Numbered from the stretch's first letter, positions 9,852 to 18,206 are shown. The stretch is 64,000 bases of DNA from Mucilaginibacter myungsuensis (GCF_015222005.1 NZ_JADFFL010000001.1:558001-622000), one strand, 5' to 3'. The notes: generated by a model not told the origin, from the letters alone. Program-made: numbers and translations.

Positions 9852-9965
9852 TTCATAGTTCATAGTTCATAGTTCATAGTTCATAGTTCATAGTTCATAG
9901 TTGGAATTGTATTAGGGTACTTTGTTTTGTATCGAAATAACTTTTTCTGAACATGAACCATGAAC
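9851..9965. repeat. 7-bp tandem repeat (GTTCATA x7) with inverted copies
   Basis: Seven perfect head-to-tail copies of GTTCATA occupy 9851-9899, beginning in the mscL stop codon. After a 48-bp gap, three inverted copies of the core (TGAAC, ATGAAC, CATGAAC) lie at 9948-9965, so the region can fold into a hairpin. It sits between convergent mscL and the DUF4249 gene, where a terminator is expected, but lacks a GC-rich stem and T-run. Confidence 0.85.
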
Positions 9966-9973
9966 TTCCCAAC

Positions 9974-10756
9974 CTATAAAATAACGATACTTTTCCGTTG
10001 GATGGTATGGGCGCTGAAGTAGCCTAAGGCCCCGCCTTTTATGTTGGTGATCGGGTTCGATGGCGTTGCCGGGCTGTTAGGGGTATTTCCGCCTTGACGG
10101 CTCAGGCTGTACCAGTAGTTATACACGCCGGCATCTACGCATTGCATCTCTACATCTATTTTATCGCCGGTCTTAAGGGTGATGTCGGTTTGATAAAGTA
10201 AACTGTTAATGGTTTTTCCGTTAGAGTTATTATCGTCGGCAGTGAATATCTGTTTTACCTGTGTGCCGTTCACGTACATAATAAAGCGGTATTGGTTCAC
10301 AAAATCTACCGCATCCCGATAGTAGACCGATACAGTCTTCACCTCCCTTGTACCAATGGTGACCAGGTTCACCCCCAACGAGTCGAGCGCAACCTGGACC
10401 GGCACGGTAGATTGTGCCGTGTAGGTCTTCCCGTCAAGCACGATCTTTAACGTATTATCCTGGTTCTGTCGCGCGCGGATAGTGGAGTTAACATACTGGC
10501 CCGGCGATGTTTCCCTGAAAGTATATGTAGCAACAGAATTGGCCACAGTGACGGTAGCCCCCGAAACGGGTGGATAAACGTTGGTCTGCGCATAATCTAT
10601 CGTACGAGTGATCGATATGACCTGCTGACCGGCGATGTTATTCACGTTTCCCTCTATCACCAATTGGGTATTATTGGCCTTAATGTCCACATTGATAACC
10701 TTCTGGCAAGCTGTTAACCCAAGGGCGCAGATCAATATGGCGAGGTACTTGTGCAT
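9974..10756 (-). CDS. DUF4249 family lipoprotein, partner of TonB-dependent receptor
   Basis: This 260-residue protein has the lipoprotein signal MHKYLAILICALGLTAC (lipobox LTAC) and then QKVINVDIKANNTQLVIEGNV, the characteristic start of DUF4249 proteins. Family members are Ig-like outer-membrane lipoproteins found almost always directly downstream of a TonB-dependent receptor. Here it starts 2 bp after the receptor gene's end, so the two form an operon. Its role is unknown; it may help the receptor bind or deliver its substrate. No SusD-like protein is present, so this is not a classical glycan-utilisation pair. Confidence 0.9.
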   Translation of the reverse strand: MHKYLAILICALGLTACQKVINVDIKANNTQLVIEGNVNNIAGQQVISITRTIDYAQTNVYPPVSGATVTVANSVATYTFRETSPGQYVNSTIRARQNQDNTLKIVLDGKTYTAQSTVPVQVALDSLGVNLVTIGTREVKTVSVYYRDAVDFVNQYRFIMYVNGTQVKQIFTADDNNSNGKTINSLLYQTDITLKTGDKIDVEMQCVDAGVYNYWYSLSRQGGNTPNSPATPSNPITNIKGGALGYFSAHTIQRKSIVIL

Positions 10757-10758
10757 GC

Positions 10759-13116
10759 TTAAAACTTAAAATTCCAGGTCACCGATGGGATGATACCGAA
10801 CAAACTGGTAGCAACGGCCTCGGTGCGGGGCGGGTTATCGTTAGTATCCTTAAACACTACGCTGTACGGGTTTTTACGGTTGTACAGGTTATAGATACCA
10901 AAGGTCCAGCTGGATCGTAAGCGGTTACGGTTCTTACCATCAAGCGTCACCCCAATATCCATACGGTGATTTGCCGGCAAACGGTAGCTATTACGTGCCG
11001 AATAATAATACGTCGTCACCCCGCCAACCCGGTATTTACCGTCGGGGAAGGTTACCGAGTTGCCAGTACCATAAACAAATACGGCTGAGAACGTCAGCCG
11101 CTCTTTGATCTTGTATACGCCCACAACCGACAGATCATGCGTACGATCTTGCCTTGCCGGAAAATAAGCGCCATTGTTCACCTCATTAAAACGGCGTTCT
11201 ACGCGGGATAGTGCGTAGCCGATCCAGCCATTCAATCTGCCATATTTCTTTTTGGCGAACAGCTCTACACCATAAGCGCGGCCTACACCATAGATCAGGT
11301 CGGCCTCGATGTTGTTGTTGATCAAAAGCTGGGCATTGTCCTTATAATCTATTTGGTTACTCAGCCGCTTGTAATAAACCTCGGCGGATAGTTCATACCT
11401 GTTCTTCTTCAGGTTGCGGTAGTAGCCCAGGGCCAATTGCTCACCAATGCCGGGCTTGATGTTGTTGCTGCTCAACACATAAATATCGCTCGGCAGGGCA
11501 GCTGTGGAGTTAGACAGCAGGTGTATATTTTGCGAGTTACGGTTAAAAGACAGTTTAACAGCATTTTGCGCGTTGATTGTATAGCCCGCCGTTAAACGCG
11601 GCTCAACTGTCAGATAGTCCTTCACGGTCGTGCCGTCGCTGTAGGTTTTAGGGATTCCTATCCTGTTGTTAGCGCTGTAGTCATAAAACGTACCCGGCCC
11701 GCGCAGGCTGAACCAATTGAGCCTGGCACCGTAAGTGATATCCAGTTTTTCGCCGATCTTCCACTCGTCAGACACGTAGACCGCTGCCTCATAGGCTTTA
11801 CGTTGTTCGGCTTTGGTAACAGAGCTGTTCGCCGAATCTGCCCTGGTATCATCGGGGCTGATCTGGTGTTGGGTGATATCAAGGCCAAAGTTCACCCGGT
11901 GGGTATCGCCCGCAAACCAGGTCATATCCTCCTTGAAACTCATATCGCGTATCCTGGACGAAACATCAAGGGTACTCCCCTGCTCCAGGTCCTTAACTTT
12001 GTAATTGTAGTTGCTGTAAATGAGCGACGTATTGCCGAACAGCTTACTTCCGTAAATATGGTTCCACCGCAGGGATGCCATAGCGTTACCCCAATTGGTA
12101 TTAAAATTATCCTTCAGGCCAATGTTGTCCTTACCATAATAGCCTGATAGGTACACCCTGTCCTTTTCGCCAAGCTGATAGTTCACTTTGGCGTTGATAT
12201 CGTAAAAATACAAACTACTGCCTTCCAGCACACTATCGCCGGATAGCTTTAAAAAAGCATCAGCATAAGTACGCCTCGCGCTGATCATGAACGAACTCTT
12301 GTTTTTTACCAAAGGCCCTTCGGCCTTCAATCGAGACGATATCAGCCCGATACCACCCTGCATCCCAAATTTTTGATCGTTACCCTCGTCCATCTTAATA
12401 TCCAGTACCGATGATATCCTCCCGCCGTATGCAGCAGGCATACCGCCTTTATACAGACTAACATCCTTAATAGCATCCGAATTAAAAATGGAGAAGAAAC
12501 CGAAAAGGTGCGTTGCATTATAAACCTGCGCCCCATCCAGCAGCACCAAGTTCTGATCGGCACTGCCACCGCGGATGTAGATGCCTGAATTAGCCTCTCC
12601 GGTTGATTTTACGCCGGGGAGCAGTTGGATGGTCTTTAGGATGTCTTTCTCGCCCAGCAGCACAGGGATGTTACTGATCTGATCCGGTTCCAGCTTATTA
12701 AGGCCCATTTGGGGGTTGCTGATGTTATCGTTAACAACCACCTTTTCAGCCGATATTGTCACCTCCTGCAATTCAGCATCGGGGTTGAGGGACGCCTTGA
12801 TGACCATATTCTTTTGCAAGTCGACCATTATTTCTGTCGCCCGGTACCCAACGTAGCTGATCAGCAGTGTGTATTTTCCGCTCGGCAGGCTAAGCGAGTA
12901 AAAGCCGTAACCATTACTGGCCACTCCTTTTTGCTTTTGCTCGGCCGTGGTGATGGTAGCCCCGATCAACGTCTCGCCCGACTGTGCATCCTTCACCGTA
13001 CCACTAATAGTGAATTTACTTTGCGCATTGGCGGCGGTCATTGTCAGCAGCATACAGATGGCCAAAACCAACATGCGACTGCTATTTAAAATTAGATCGA
13101 CCGGCTTATCAGACAT
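10759..13116 (-). CDS. TonB-dependent receptor with carboxypeptidase-like regulatory domain
   Basis: This 785-residue outer-membrane receptor has a signal peptide at about 15-32 (MLVLAICMLLTMTAANA); initiation at residue 15 (13074) is a plausible alternative. A CarboxypepD_reg-like domain follows (FTISGTVKDAQSGETLIGA), then a plug domain with GIYIRGGSADQNLVLLDGA at about 180-198. The beta-barrel ends in the expected aromatic C-terminus (VTWNFKF). It imports a ligand using TonB-ExbBD energy; the substrate is not evident. It forms an operon with the DUF4249 lipoprotein. This pairing without SusD is common in Bacteroidetes and has been linked to non-glycan substrates, which is inference here. 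Confidence 0.93.
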   Translation of the reverse strand: MSDKPVDLILNSSRMLVLAICMLLTMTAANAQSKFTISGTVKDAQSGETLIGATITTAEQKQKGVASNGYGFYSLSLPSGKYTLLISYVGYRATEIMVDLQKNMVIKASLNPDAELQEVTISAEKVVVNDNISNPQMGLNKLEPDQISNIPVLLGEKDILKTIQLLPGVKSTGEANSGIYIRGGSADQNLVLLDGAQVYNATHLFGFFSIFNSDAIKDVSLYKGGMPAAYGGRISSVLDIKMDEGNDQKFGMQGGIGLISSRLKAEGPLVKNKSSFMISARRTYADAFLKLSGDSVLEGSSLYFYDINAKVNYQLGEKDRVYLSGYYGKDNIGLKDNFNTNWGNAMASLRWNHIYGSKLFGNTSLIYSNYNYKVKDLEQGSTLDVSSRIRDMSFKEDMTWFAGDTHRVNFGLDITQHQISPDDTRADSANSSVTKAEQRKAYEAAVYVSDEWKIGEKLDITYGARLNWFSLRGPGTFYDYSANNRIGIPKTYSDGTTVKDYLTVEPRLTAGYTINAQNAVKLSFNRNSQNIHLLSNSTAALPSDIYVLSSNNIKPGIGEQLALGYYRNLKKNRYELSAEVYYKRLSNQIDYKDNAQLLINNNIEADLIYGVGRAYGVELFAKKKYGRLNGWIGYALSRVERRFNEVNNGAYFPARQDRTHDLSVVGVYKIKERLTFSAVFVYGTGNSVTFPDGKYRVGGVTTYYYSARNSYRLPANHRMDIGVTLDGKNRNRLRSSWTFGIYNLYNRKNPYSVVFKDTNDNPPRTEAVATSLFGIIPSVTWNFKF

Positions 13117-13436
13117 TGGTGTTAACTACGCCATTTTCATGGCAGTGGGTTTAAATATGCAGTTTTTATTTTGAAGGTTGCAACATTCAAGCATCATATT
13201 TACAGTGTTGTTGAACGACAGTGATCTGCCGCCAACGACCCAAAGTGGCGGATCGCGACAAATTAAATATCGGGTATCGAAAAATTTGCGATTCCCAATA
13301 TTTTTAGCTACATTTGTTTCATTAGGTCTGCTCAATAGATATCTCTAAAAAGCAGCGACCATCCAGGCCGCTGATCTTATGGCGTTTTACACGCTCATCA
13401 AAGTTTTCTTTTTTATTTATTTTATCACGATCTTAA
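13117..13436. other. 320-bp divergent intergenic region between TonB receptor and NAD(P)-binding gene
   Basis: It contains the strong plus-strand promoter at 13285-13316. It also has a small inverted repeat (GATCTGCC near 13227 against GGCGGATC near 13249) and a 115-nt leader before the next gene with a CAGCG/CGCTG hairpin. The receptor's own promoter was not identified. A 69-codon frame at 13126-13335 on the minus strand has no protein-like features. Confidence 0.5.
13285..13316 (+). promoter_or_regulatory. Consensus Bacteroidetes promoter
   Basis: TTTG at 13285-13288, a 20-bp spacer and TACATTTG at 13309-13316 match the TTTG-N19-21-TAnnTTTG consensus completely. Predicted transcription start is near 13323, leaving a leader of about 114 nt before the ATG at 13437. 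Confidence 0.7.
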
Positions 13437-14075
13437 ATGAACGCTACTTCTAACGTCGCCCTTATTGGCGGCACCGGCAGAGCCGGCAAATACGTACTTA
13501 ATAATTTATTAGCCAAAAACATACCTGTTAAACTACTTTATCGTAATGCTGATACGTTAACCATCAGCCATCCGTTGCTTCAAGTGATCAAAGGCAATGC
13601 CCGCGATGCCGATAGCATTTTACAATTGTTGCAAGGATGTTCGGCGGTAATTAGTTGTTTGGGACAACCCGCCGGCGAGCCGCCAATAACGGACCTGACT
13701 ACCGGCCACATTTTAAGCGCGATGCAGGGTATCGGCATAAAACGCTACATCGTACTCGCCGGTTTAAATGTTGATGTAAGTAACGACAAAAAAAGCTTGC
13801 TGAACCAAAGGTCCACACAATGGATGGAAGAGCATTATCCTGAAAGTTGCGCGGCAAGGCGAAAAGAGTACCAGCTTTTAAACCAAAGTAACGCGGATTG
13901 GTCTATAGTCCGCATACCTATGTTAATTCAAACTGATGAACTCGCTGAGGTGACGGTGAGCACGACAGACTGCCCGGGGCAGCAGATCAGCAGCTCGTCG
14001 CTGGCCGAGTTTATGGCTGATCTATTGTTCAGCAGCCAATACATTAAACAGGCCCCTTTTATAGCTAATAGCTAA
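13437..14075 (+). CDS. NAD(P)-binding atypical short-chain dehydrogenase (NmrA/NAD(P)H-binding)
   Basis: This 212-residue protein has a glycine-rich dinucleotide motif near its start (ALIGGTGRAGKYV, residues 8-20), then a Rossmann pattern (VKLLYRNAD, VIKGNARDADSILQLLQGCSAVISCLGQ) typical of NAD(P)H-binding atypical SDRs related to NmrA and biliverdin reductase B. The classical YxxxK pair is not obvious, as usual for this subgroup. It may be a redox sensor or a reductase of unknown substrate. It is a single gene with its own consensus promoter and a strong terminator. Confidence 0.8.
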   Translation: MNATSNVALIGGTGRAGKYVLNNLLAKNIPVKLLYRNADTLTISHPLLQVIKGNARDADSILQLLQGCSAVISCLGQPAGEPPITDLTTGHILSAMQGIGIKRYIVLAGLNVDVSNDKKSLLNQRSTQWMEEHYPESCAARRKEYQLLNQSNADWSIVRIPMLIQTDELAEVTVSTTDCPGQQISSSSLAEFMADLLFSSQYIKQAPFIANS

Positions 14076-14082
14076 TAAACTT

Positions 14083-14124
14083 TAAAATACAGGCGGGCGG
14101 ATGCCTGCCTGTATTTTAATTATA
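14083..14124 (+). terminator. Rho-independent terminator of NAD(P)-binding gene
   Basis: A 15-bp stem (TAAAATACAGGCGGG at 14083-14097 against CCTGCCTGTATTTTA at 14104-14118, one mismatch) closes a 6-nt loop. Its AT-rich base provides the U-tract. Confidence 0.75.
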
Positions 14125-14159
14125 TATATTTAAACCTTAACCCGAACCAAACCAATTAC

Positions 14160-14436
14160 ATGTTATTAAACCTACCCTGTAAAACAATTTTTTACGCTGA
14201 CCCTGGTGTGCTTTTGCGGCTTTGCCGGCATTGCGCAAACCGCTGGAACTATAGATAGCGCCAAGGTGCGCGAGTTGCGCATTAACCCAGCAGCAGCGCT
14301 TGGCGATGTCATTTCGCCTGCTGATATTTTCGATTCGATAGCTTACGTCCCTTTAGAGACCACCCGAAAGGCGCTATTTGGAAAGATAGACCAGATGCAG
14401 GTGTTTCGTAAGGGAGCAGGTTTGTTAGTTGCATAA
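14160..14436 (+). pseudogene. Frameshifted and 3'-truncated 6-bladed beta-propeller protein remnant
   Basis: The ATG at 14160 opens MLLNLPCKTIF and then goes out of frame at a run of six T (14188-14193). Removing one T joins it to TLTLVCFCGFAGIAQ, giving a perfect signal peptide, followed by TAGTIDSAKVRELRINPAAA and ADIFDSIAYVPLETT. That last part is the diagnostic N-terminus of the large Bacteroidetes family of secreted 6-bladed beta-propeller proteins (about 350-400 residues). The frame then ends at residue 92 (VFRKGAGLLVA, stop), where the family continues with propeller blades. So the copy has both a +1 shift and loss of about three quarters of the protein. A GTG at 14206 could in principle give a 76-residue product, but it would have no export signal. 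Confidence 0.7.
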
Positions 14437-14563
14437 GCGCAAAGGTAGTGGTGAGTTTGGTTGAGTGAAACCCGAAAGTTGCGATATAATAGCTATTGCA
14501 TTAGATCCGCATTAATGTTTATCTTGACCATCAATATAAAAACTCAACAACACCTTTATAAAT

Positions 14564-14968
14564 ATGAAAAAAGTGACCGGTCTTGGCGGTATCTTCTTTA
14601 AATCCGATGACCCTAAAGCGATGAACGAATGGTACGCTGAAAATCTTGGTTTGCCGACCAGCCCATACGGAACTGCATTTGAATGGCTCGATAAAGACGA
14701 CCCGACAATTAAAGGCTCTACCGTTTGGTCTACTTTCCCTACTACCAGCAAATACTTCGACCCGTCTACCAAGCCATTCATGATCAATTATCGTGTGGCT
14801 GATCTGGTGGCGTTGGTAGAGGAATTAAAAGCCGCCAACGTGACCATCATTGATGAGATAGCCACTTACGATTACGGCAAATTCGTCCACATCCTGGATC
14901 CGGAAGGCAACGCTATCGAGCTTTGGGAACCGGCTGTAGAGAAGGATGAACAGCAGACAGCTGAGTAG
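14564..14968 (+). CDS. VOC family protein (glyoxalase/bleomycin-resistance fold)
   Basis: This 134-residue protein has a single VOC fold: MKKVTGLGGIFFKSDDPKAMNEWYAENLGL at the N-terminus and the closing strand FVHILDPEGNAIELWEP (about 108-124) with the conserved metal-ligand Glu in ELWEP. Members act on varied small molecules (glyoxalase I, dioxygenases, antibiotic-binding proteins). The first metal ligand position is not a clear His (GGIFF), so a binding rather than catalytic role is possible. It stands alone between a pseudogene and the globin gene. Confidence 0.85.
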   Translation: MKKVTGLGGIFFKSDDPKAMNEWYAENLGLPTSPYGTAFEWLDKDDPTIKGSTVWSTFPTTSKYFDPSTKPFMINYRVADLVALVEELKAANVTIIDEIATYDYGKFVHILDPEGNAIELWEPAVEKDEQQTAE

Positions 14969-14971
14969 GTT

Positions 14972-15010
14972 GTAGGTGTATACAGCGTGGGTGTATACAC
15001 CATATACACT
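14972..15010. repeat. Short-word palindromic repeat (GGTGTATAC)
   Basis: The sequence after the VOC stop codon has GGTGTATAC twice, then GTATACACC and TATACAC in inverse orientation, so it can fold on itself. It is one of several intergenic hairpins in this window made of a repeated short word. Confidence 0.6.
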
Positions 15011-15097
15011 TGATCAATACTGATTATCAGTCCATTAAATTTTATCAACTAATTAAACTTACTCGTAACCCGCATCGTCTTAGTCCCTCGTCAATCA

Positions 15098-15580
15098 ATG
15101 GAAGAAACCACAAAACCCATCCCCTCCCTCTACGAATGGGCCGGCGGTATGCCTGCCTTCGAAGTGCTTTTTACCAAGTTCTACGATAAGGTATTGCAAG
15201 ACCCTTTGTTAGAACCCGTCTTTAAACACATGTCGCCCGAGCATCGCCAACATGTGGCTCATTTTGTGGCCGAGGTTTTGGGTGGACCAACACTATATAG
15301 CGACACAGATGACGGCAGTCATTTCAAAATGATCAGCAAGCACCTGTCTAAGCATCTAACGCAGGAACATCGCAAACGCTGGGTGGAGTTACTACTGGAG
15401 ACCGCCGATGAGATCAGCTTACCTGATGACCCTGAATTTCGGTCAGCATTTGTGGCGTACCTGGAATGGGGTACGCGGATAGCTGTTATTAATTCTCAGT
15501 TGGACAATGTAAATATCGACGATCAGGAACCGATGCCAAATTGGGGCTGGGGCGTGCCGGGTGGCCCATACATGGGTTAA
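15098..15580 (+). CDS. Group II truncated hemoglobin
   Basis: This 160-residue 2-on-2 globin has SLYEWAGGMPAFEVLFTKFYDKV at the N-terminus with the phenylalanine-tyrosine pair of the B helix. The E-F region is rich in histidines (HFKMISKHLSKHLTQEHRKRW) and supplies the proximal His; a conserved Trp sits at the G8 position (HRKRWVELL), typical of group II. A C-terminal extension of about 25 residues ends in WGWGVPGGPYMG. Such proteins bind O2 or NO and may protect respiration from nitrosative stress. No partner reductase is adjacent. Confidence 0.88.
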   Translation: MEETTKPIPSLYEWAGGMPAFEVLFTKFYDKVLQDPLLEPVFKHMSPEHRQHVAHFVAEVLGGPTLYSDTDDGSHFKMISKHLSKHLTQEHRKRWVELLLETADEISLPDDPEFRSAFVAYLEWGTRIAVINSQLDNVNIDDQEPMPNWGWGVPGGPYMG

Positions 15581-15689
15581 CAAAGCCTTAACAATAGCTT
15601 ATTATAGCCCAATTGAATAAAAACAGCCGTTTTTATCAAAATAACCGTATGCCTGACAGATATTTACGTTCAGTCCACAATTAAAAGGG

Positions 15690-15697
15690 TATCTTTG
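15690..15697 (+). promoter_or_regulatory. -7 element immediately upstream of rpoD
   Basis: TATCTTTG matches TAnnTTTG exactly and ends 7 bp before the rpoD ATG at 15705. No clear TTTG lies 19-21 bp upstream. If it is used, the mRNA would have almost no 5' leader. Confidence 0.45.
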
Positions 15698-15704
15698 CCC
15701 CCAC

Positions 15705-16562
15705 ATGAGGCAACTAAAGATCACCCAATCGATAACCAACCGAGAATCACAGTCACTTGATAAATACTTAACAGAGATCGCCAAGGTCGACCTGATCACC
15801 GCCGAAGAGGAAGTGATCCTGACCCAAAAGATCCGCGAAGGCGACCAGGTAGCTTTAGAACGTTTGGCCAAGGCCAACCTGCGTTTTGTGGTATCTGTAG
15901 CCAAACAATATCAAAATCAGGGCCTTACCCTGGGCGATCTGATCAATGAAGGTAACTTAGGATTGATCAAAGCCGCCGGCCGTTTTGATGAGACCAAAGG
16001 TTTCAAATTCATATCGTACGCTGTATGGTGGATCCGTCAGGCTATCCTGACCGCTGTGGCCGAGCAGTCGCGCATTGTGCGTTTACCGCTTAACCAGGTA
16101 GGGTCGCTGAACAAGATCAGGAACGCGTCGTCTAAACTGGAGCAAAACCTGGAGCGTGCACCTACGCCCGAAGAAGTTGCCGAAGATCTGGAACTGAGCG
16201 TTGACAAGATCACCGATTCGATGTCTAACGCAGGTCGCCATATCTCTATGGACGCGCCGTTCATCCAGGGCGAGGATAACACCTTACTTGACGTTTTGCA
16301 AAACAGCGATGCCGCTACCGATAACGAACTGATCAACGAGTCTTTAGGTCAGGAGATCCGTCGCTCGTTAAGTTCATTGGCAGATCGCGAAAGAGAGATA
16401 TTAGTATTGCTATACGGCCTTAACGGCATGGCACCACACTCGTTAGAAGAGATTGGCGAAAAATACGAACTGACCCGCGAACGCGTCCGTCAGATCAAAG
16501 ACAAAGCGCTGATCCGCCTGCGTCAGGGCAACAGATCAAGATCTTTGCAGTCTTATTTGTAA
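15705..16562 (+). CDS. rpoD: Primary sigma factor RpoD (Bacteroidetes short form)
   Basis: This 285-residue sigma-70 begins [21 protein letters not shown], the hallmark N-terminus of the Bacteroidetes housekeeping sigma, which lacks region 1.1. Region 1.2 is at about 15-50; region 2 follows ([33 protein letters not shown] and [13 protein letters not shown]). Region 3 is at about 125-190. Region 4 carries the [15 protein letters not shown] and [20 protein letters not shown] helix-turn-helix. It directs transcription from TTTG/TAnnTTTG promoters like those noted here. It is monocistronic and ends at a strong terminator. Confidence 0.97.
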   Translation: MRQLKITQSITNRESQSLDKYLTEIAKVDLITAEEEVILTQKIREGDQVALERLAKANLRFVVSVAKQYQNQGLTLGDLINEGNLGLIKAAGRFDETKGFKFISYAVWWIRQAILTAVAEQSRIVRLPLNQVGSLNKIRNASSKLEQNLERAPTPEEVAEDLELSVDKITDSMSNAGRHISMDAPFIQGEDNTLLDVLQNSDAATDNELINESLGQEIRRSLSSLADREREILVLLYGLNGMAPHSLEEIGEKYELTRERVRQIKDKALIRLRQGNRSRSLQSYL

Positions 16563-16594
16563 GCTTCGATAGCGCTGAGTTAAGCTTATATTAT

Positions 16595-16650
16595 AAAAGC
16601 GTCCACATCTACGTTGTTCATCAACGTAAGTATGGACGCTTTCTTTTTTG
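16595..16650 (+). terminator. Rho-independent terminator of rpoD
   Basis: The stem AAAAGCGTCCA (16595-16605) pairs with TGGACGCTTT (16633-16642), extended inside by ACGTTG/CAACGT, and is followed by CTTTTTT. Confidence 0.85.
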
Positions 16651-16926
16651 GGGGGCTGAATTAGAAAGATGTTATTTGATCAGCCAACTGCCCAGACGAA
16701 CCATTTAATAACTTTCCTAAATCCGGCATTGGGAATTTCCGGTAGCTACCGTCCCTGCCCAAGCACTGACCGATCGTAGGAAAGTCCCACCAGCCGGGAG
16801 TTTTTCTTTGGTTACTTTCTTTTTGCGGGAAAAAGAAAGTGACATCCACTGACATTCATAACGCACACTGCCTGTCCTAATGAAATGCAGGTTGAACGTC
16901 TGGCACTGGCTTTAGAAGCAAGATGT
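16651..16926. repeat. Gene-free 276-bp stretch with an inverted-repeat element
   Basis: There is no credible gene. At about 16807-16842 the inverted repeat TTACTTTCTTTTT / AAAAAGAAAGTGA flanks GCGGG. Blocks of this kind (TTACTTTCTTTTTG... with a matching AAAGAAAGT arm) recur between genes in related genomes, from general knowledge. A 64-codon minus-strand frame (16661-16855) reads through it and has repeat-like, not protein-like, composition. With the terminator above, this accounts for the 364 bp after rpoD. Confidence 0.5.
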
Positions 16927-17388
16927 TTACCCCACCTGCTGCAACCGCTTATCCACAGCTTCATTAGCCTCCCTCACCCCCTGCTCCTGCTCTTTGATCG
17001 CATTAACTATCTCATCAGGCAAACCTTGAATGTGGCCTAAGGCATTTTGATAAGCCTCTAAACTTTGCTCGCCGTTGTGTTTGCATTCGTTCAGTACTTC
17101 ACGGATATTGGTATCAGTAGTGAACGAGTTTTTGACGTTCATCCAGGCGCGGCGCAGGTCACTGCCCATGCTTGCCTCGTACGGTGGGTCGCCGCCGGCG
17201 GCGCGGACCATCTCTTCTAACTTGGTGGCATATTGGTGGCGCTCGATAGACATGCCGTTAAAGATGGCTACATCATTCTCGCCCAAGGCCGCAAGGTCGG
17301 CGCTGACCTTACTCAAGGCCTTTGCGTGGTCAAAATTCATTTCGATCAGCTCGTTGATCGGTTCTAAAGCTTTTTTATCGGTTTCCAT
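16927..17388 (-). CDS. PA2169-type four-helix-bundle protein (DUF2383)
   Basis: This is a 153-residue all-helical protein. Its second helix has the pattern AIFNGMSIERHQYATKLEEMV and its fourth helix HNGEQSLEAYQNALG, matching the ferritin-like DUF2383/PA2169 family. The Glu and His residues could bind metal (E49xxH), but function is unproven; in other bacteria relatives are induced by stress and in stationary phase. It lies divergent to a run of small membrane and stress-type genes (17577-18864), which suggests a shared stress role. Confidence 0.8.
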   Translation of the reverse strand: METDKKALEPINELIEMNFDHAKALSKVSADLAALGENDVAIFNGMSIERHQYATKLEEMVRAAGGDPPYEASMGSDLRRAWMNVKNSFTTDTNIREVLNECKHNGEQSLEAYQNALGHIQGLPDEIVNAIKEQEQGVREANEAVDKRLQQVG

Positions 17389-17576
17389 AGGTAGATATAT
17401 TCTTGCCTATATAAAGTGATAAGAAAATTTATTGTTTGACAGGAAACATCATTAACATGAACTGATAAGAGGAGATCGTCTTGACCGACCGGCCGATCAA
17501 GACAAATTGGAGTAAACACCTGAAGCCAAAATATCCGTCATGGAATGAAACTTGCATCGGTAACAAAAACATCACT
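17389..17576. other. Gene-free divergent gap with an imperfect palindrome
   Basis: The main feature is GTCTTGACCGACC facing GGCCGATCAAGAC (17478-17503), a near-perfect 26-bp palindrome with two mismatches, between the divergent DUF2383 and membrane-protein genes. It could be an operator serving both. No exact promoter match was found. Confidence 0.4.
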
Positions 17577-17927
17577 ATGAATACCAATATCATATCTCCC
17601 AAACAACATTCGCTGATAGACTATGCGTTGACCGGCGGACTGCTGATCCTGCCATCCTTGTTAAAAATGAACAAGCAGGCCAAGGTGATCTACGCGATCG
17701 AGGCCGCCATCTTGCTGCCCTACGTGGCGCTCACCAAACAACCCGTCGCAGTTAAAGGCCTGATCCCACTCAAGGTGCATCAAAAGATAGACCCGTTCAA
17801 CATCGCGCAGTTCGCGGCGCAAAGTCTGCTGCCTGCCTTCAGGAAGAACCGTAAGGAGCTGATATTCAACATTGCCTTTACCGCGGTAGCCGGGCTGACC
17901 GTTTTGCTGACCGACTGGAAAAAGTAA
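17577..17927 (+). CDS. Small hydrophobic protein, two to three membrane segments
   Basis: This 116-residue protein starts at the ATG at 17577. An upstream TTG at 17481 in the same frame would add 32 residues of unlikely composition and was rejected. The start MNTNIISPKQHSLIDYALTGGLLILPSLL and the hydrophobic blocks at about 14-27, 34-48 and 97-112 resemble the SPW-like small membrane proteins often seen beside general stress genes in Bacteroidetes. The function is unknown. Confidence 0.75.
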   Translation: MNTNIISPKQHSLIDYALTGGLLILPSLLKMNKQAKVIYAIEAAILLPYVALTKQPVAVKGLIPLKVHQKIDPFNIAQFAAQSLLPAFRKNRKELIFNIAFTAVAGLTVLLTDWKK

Positions 17928-17997
17928 GTCAGTTTGCTGAAAACCTTTGGTTGTACAACTTGTTAATATTTTTAACTAAAACTAAACATCAAACACC

Positions 17998-18159
17998 ATG
18001 GCAACCAAAGGAACAAAAGTAGAGCGGGCATCGGTATCCGATCAGCCGCACGAGTTAGCTTACGAAGCAAAGAAAACAGGCACCAGCAAGGAAACCGTAA
18101 AGGACGCAAAAGCGACCACGGGCAACCAGCGTAAGGCTATCGAAAAGAAAGTAAAATAA
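17998..18159 (+). CDS. 53-residue DUF3606-like small protein
   Basis: The ATG at 17998 opens MATKGTKVERASVSDQPHEL and the frame ends at TAA 18157-18159. The segment HELAYEAKKTGTSKETVKDA recalls DUF3606-type small proteins, in which a charged helix follows a short E(L)xYW-type motif; here the Trp is absent. It is lysine-rich and probably basic. It is directly followed by a good terminator, which supports its being a real gene. A possible role in stress protection comes from context only. Confidence 0.7.
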   Translation: MATKGTKVERASVSDQPHELAYEAKKTGTSKETVKDAKATTGNQRKAIEKKVK

Positions 18160-18163
18160 CCGG

Positions 18164-18193
18164 CAGCCCCCCGAACATACGGGGGCTGTTTTG
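18164..18193 (+). terminator. Rho-independent terminator after the 53-residue gene
   Basis: CAGCCCCC (18164-18171) pairs with GGGGGCTG (18181-18188) around a 9-nt loop, followed by TTTT. Confidence 0.8.
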
Positions 18194-18206
18194 ATAAACA
18201 CATCCC

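Noticed and set aside
9851..9899. Regularly spaced repeat array that might be a CRISPR.
   Set aside because: The unit is 7 bp with no spacers and no cas genes nearby; it is a simple tandem repeat.
13126..13335. 69-codon minus-strand ORF in the TonB receptor upstream gap.
   Set aside because: It overlaps a consensus promoter on the other strand, has no family features and its composition is not protein-like.
16661..16855. 64-codon minus-strand ORF after rpoD.
   Set aside because: It reads through an inverted-repeat element; residues reflect the repeat, not a gene.
17481..17576. TTG-initiated N-terminal extension of the small membrane protein.
   Set aside because: It runs through a palindrome and has no conservation-like pattern; the ATG at 17577 gives a natural hydrophobic N-terminus.
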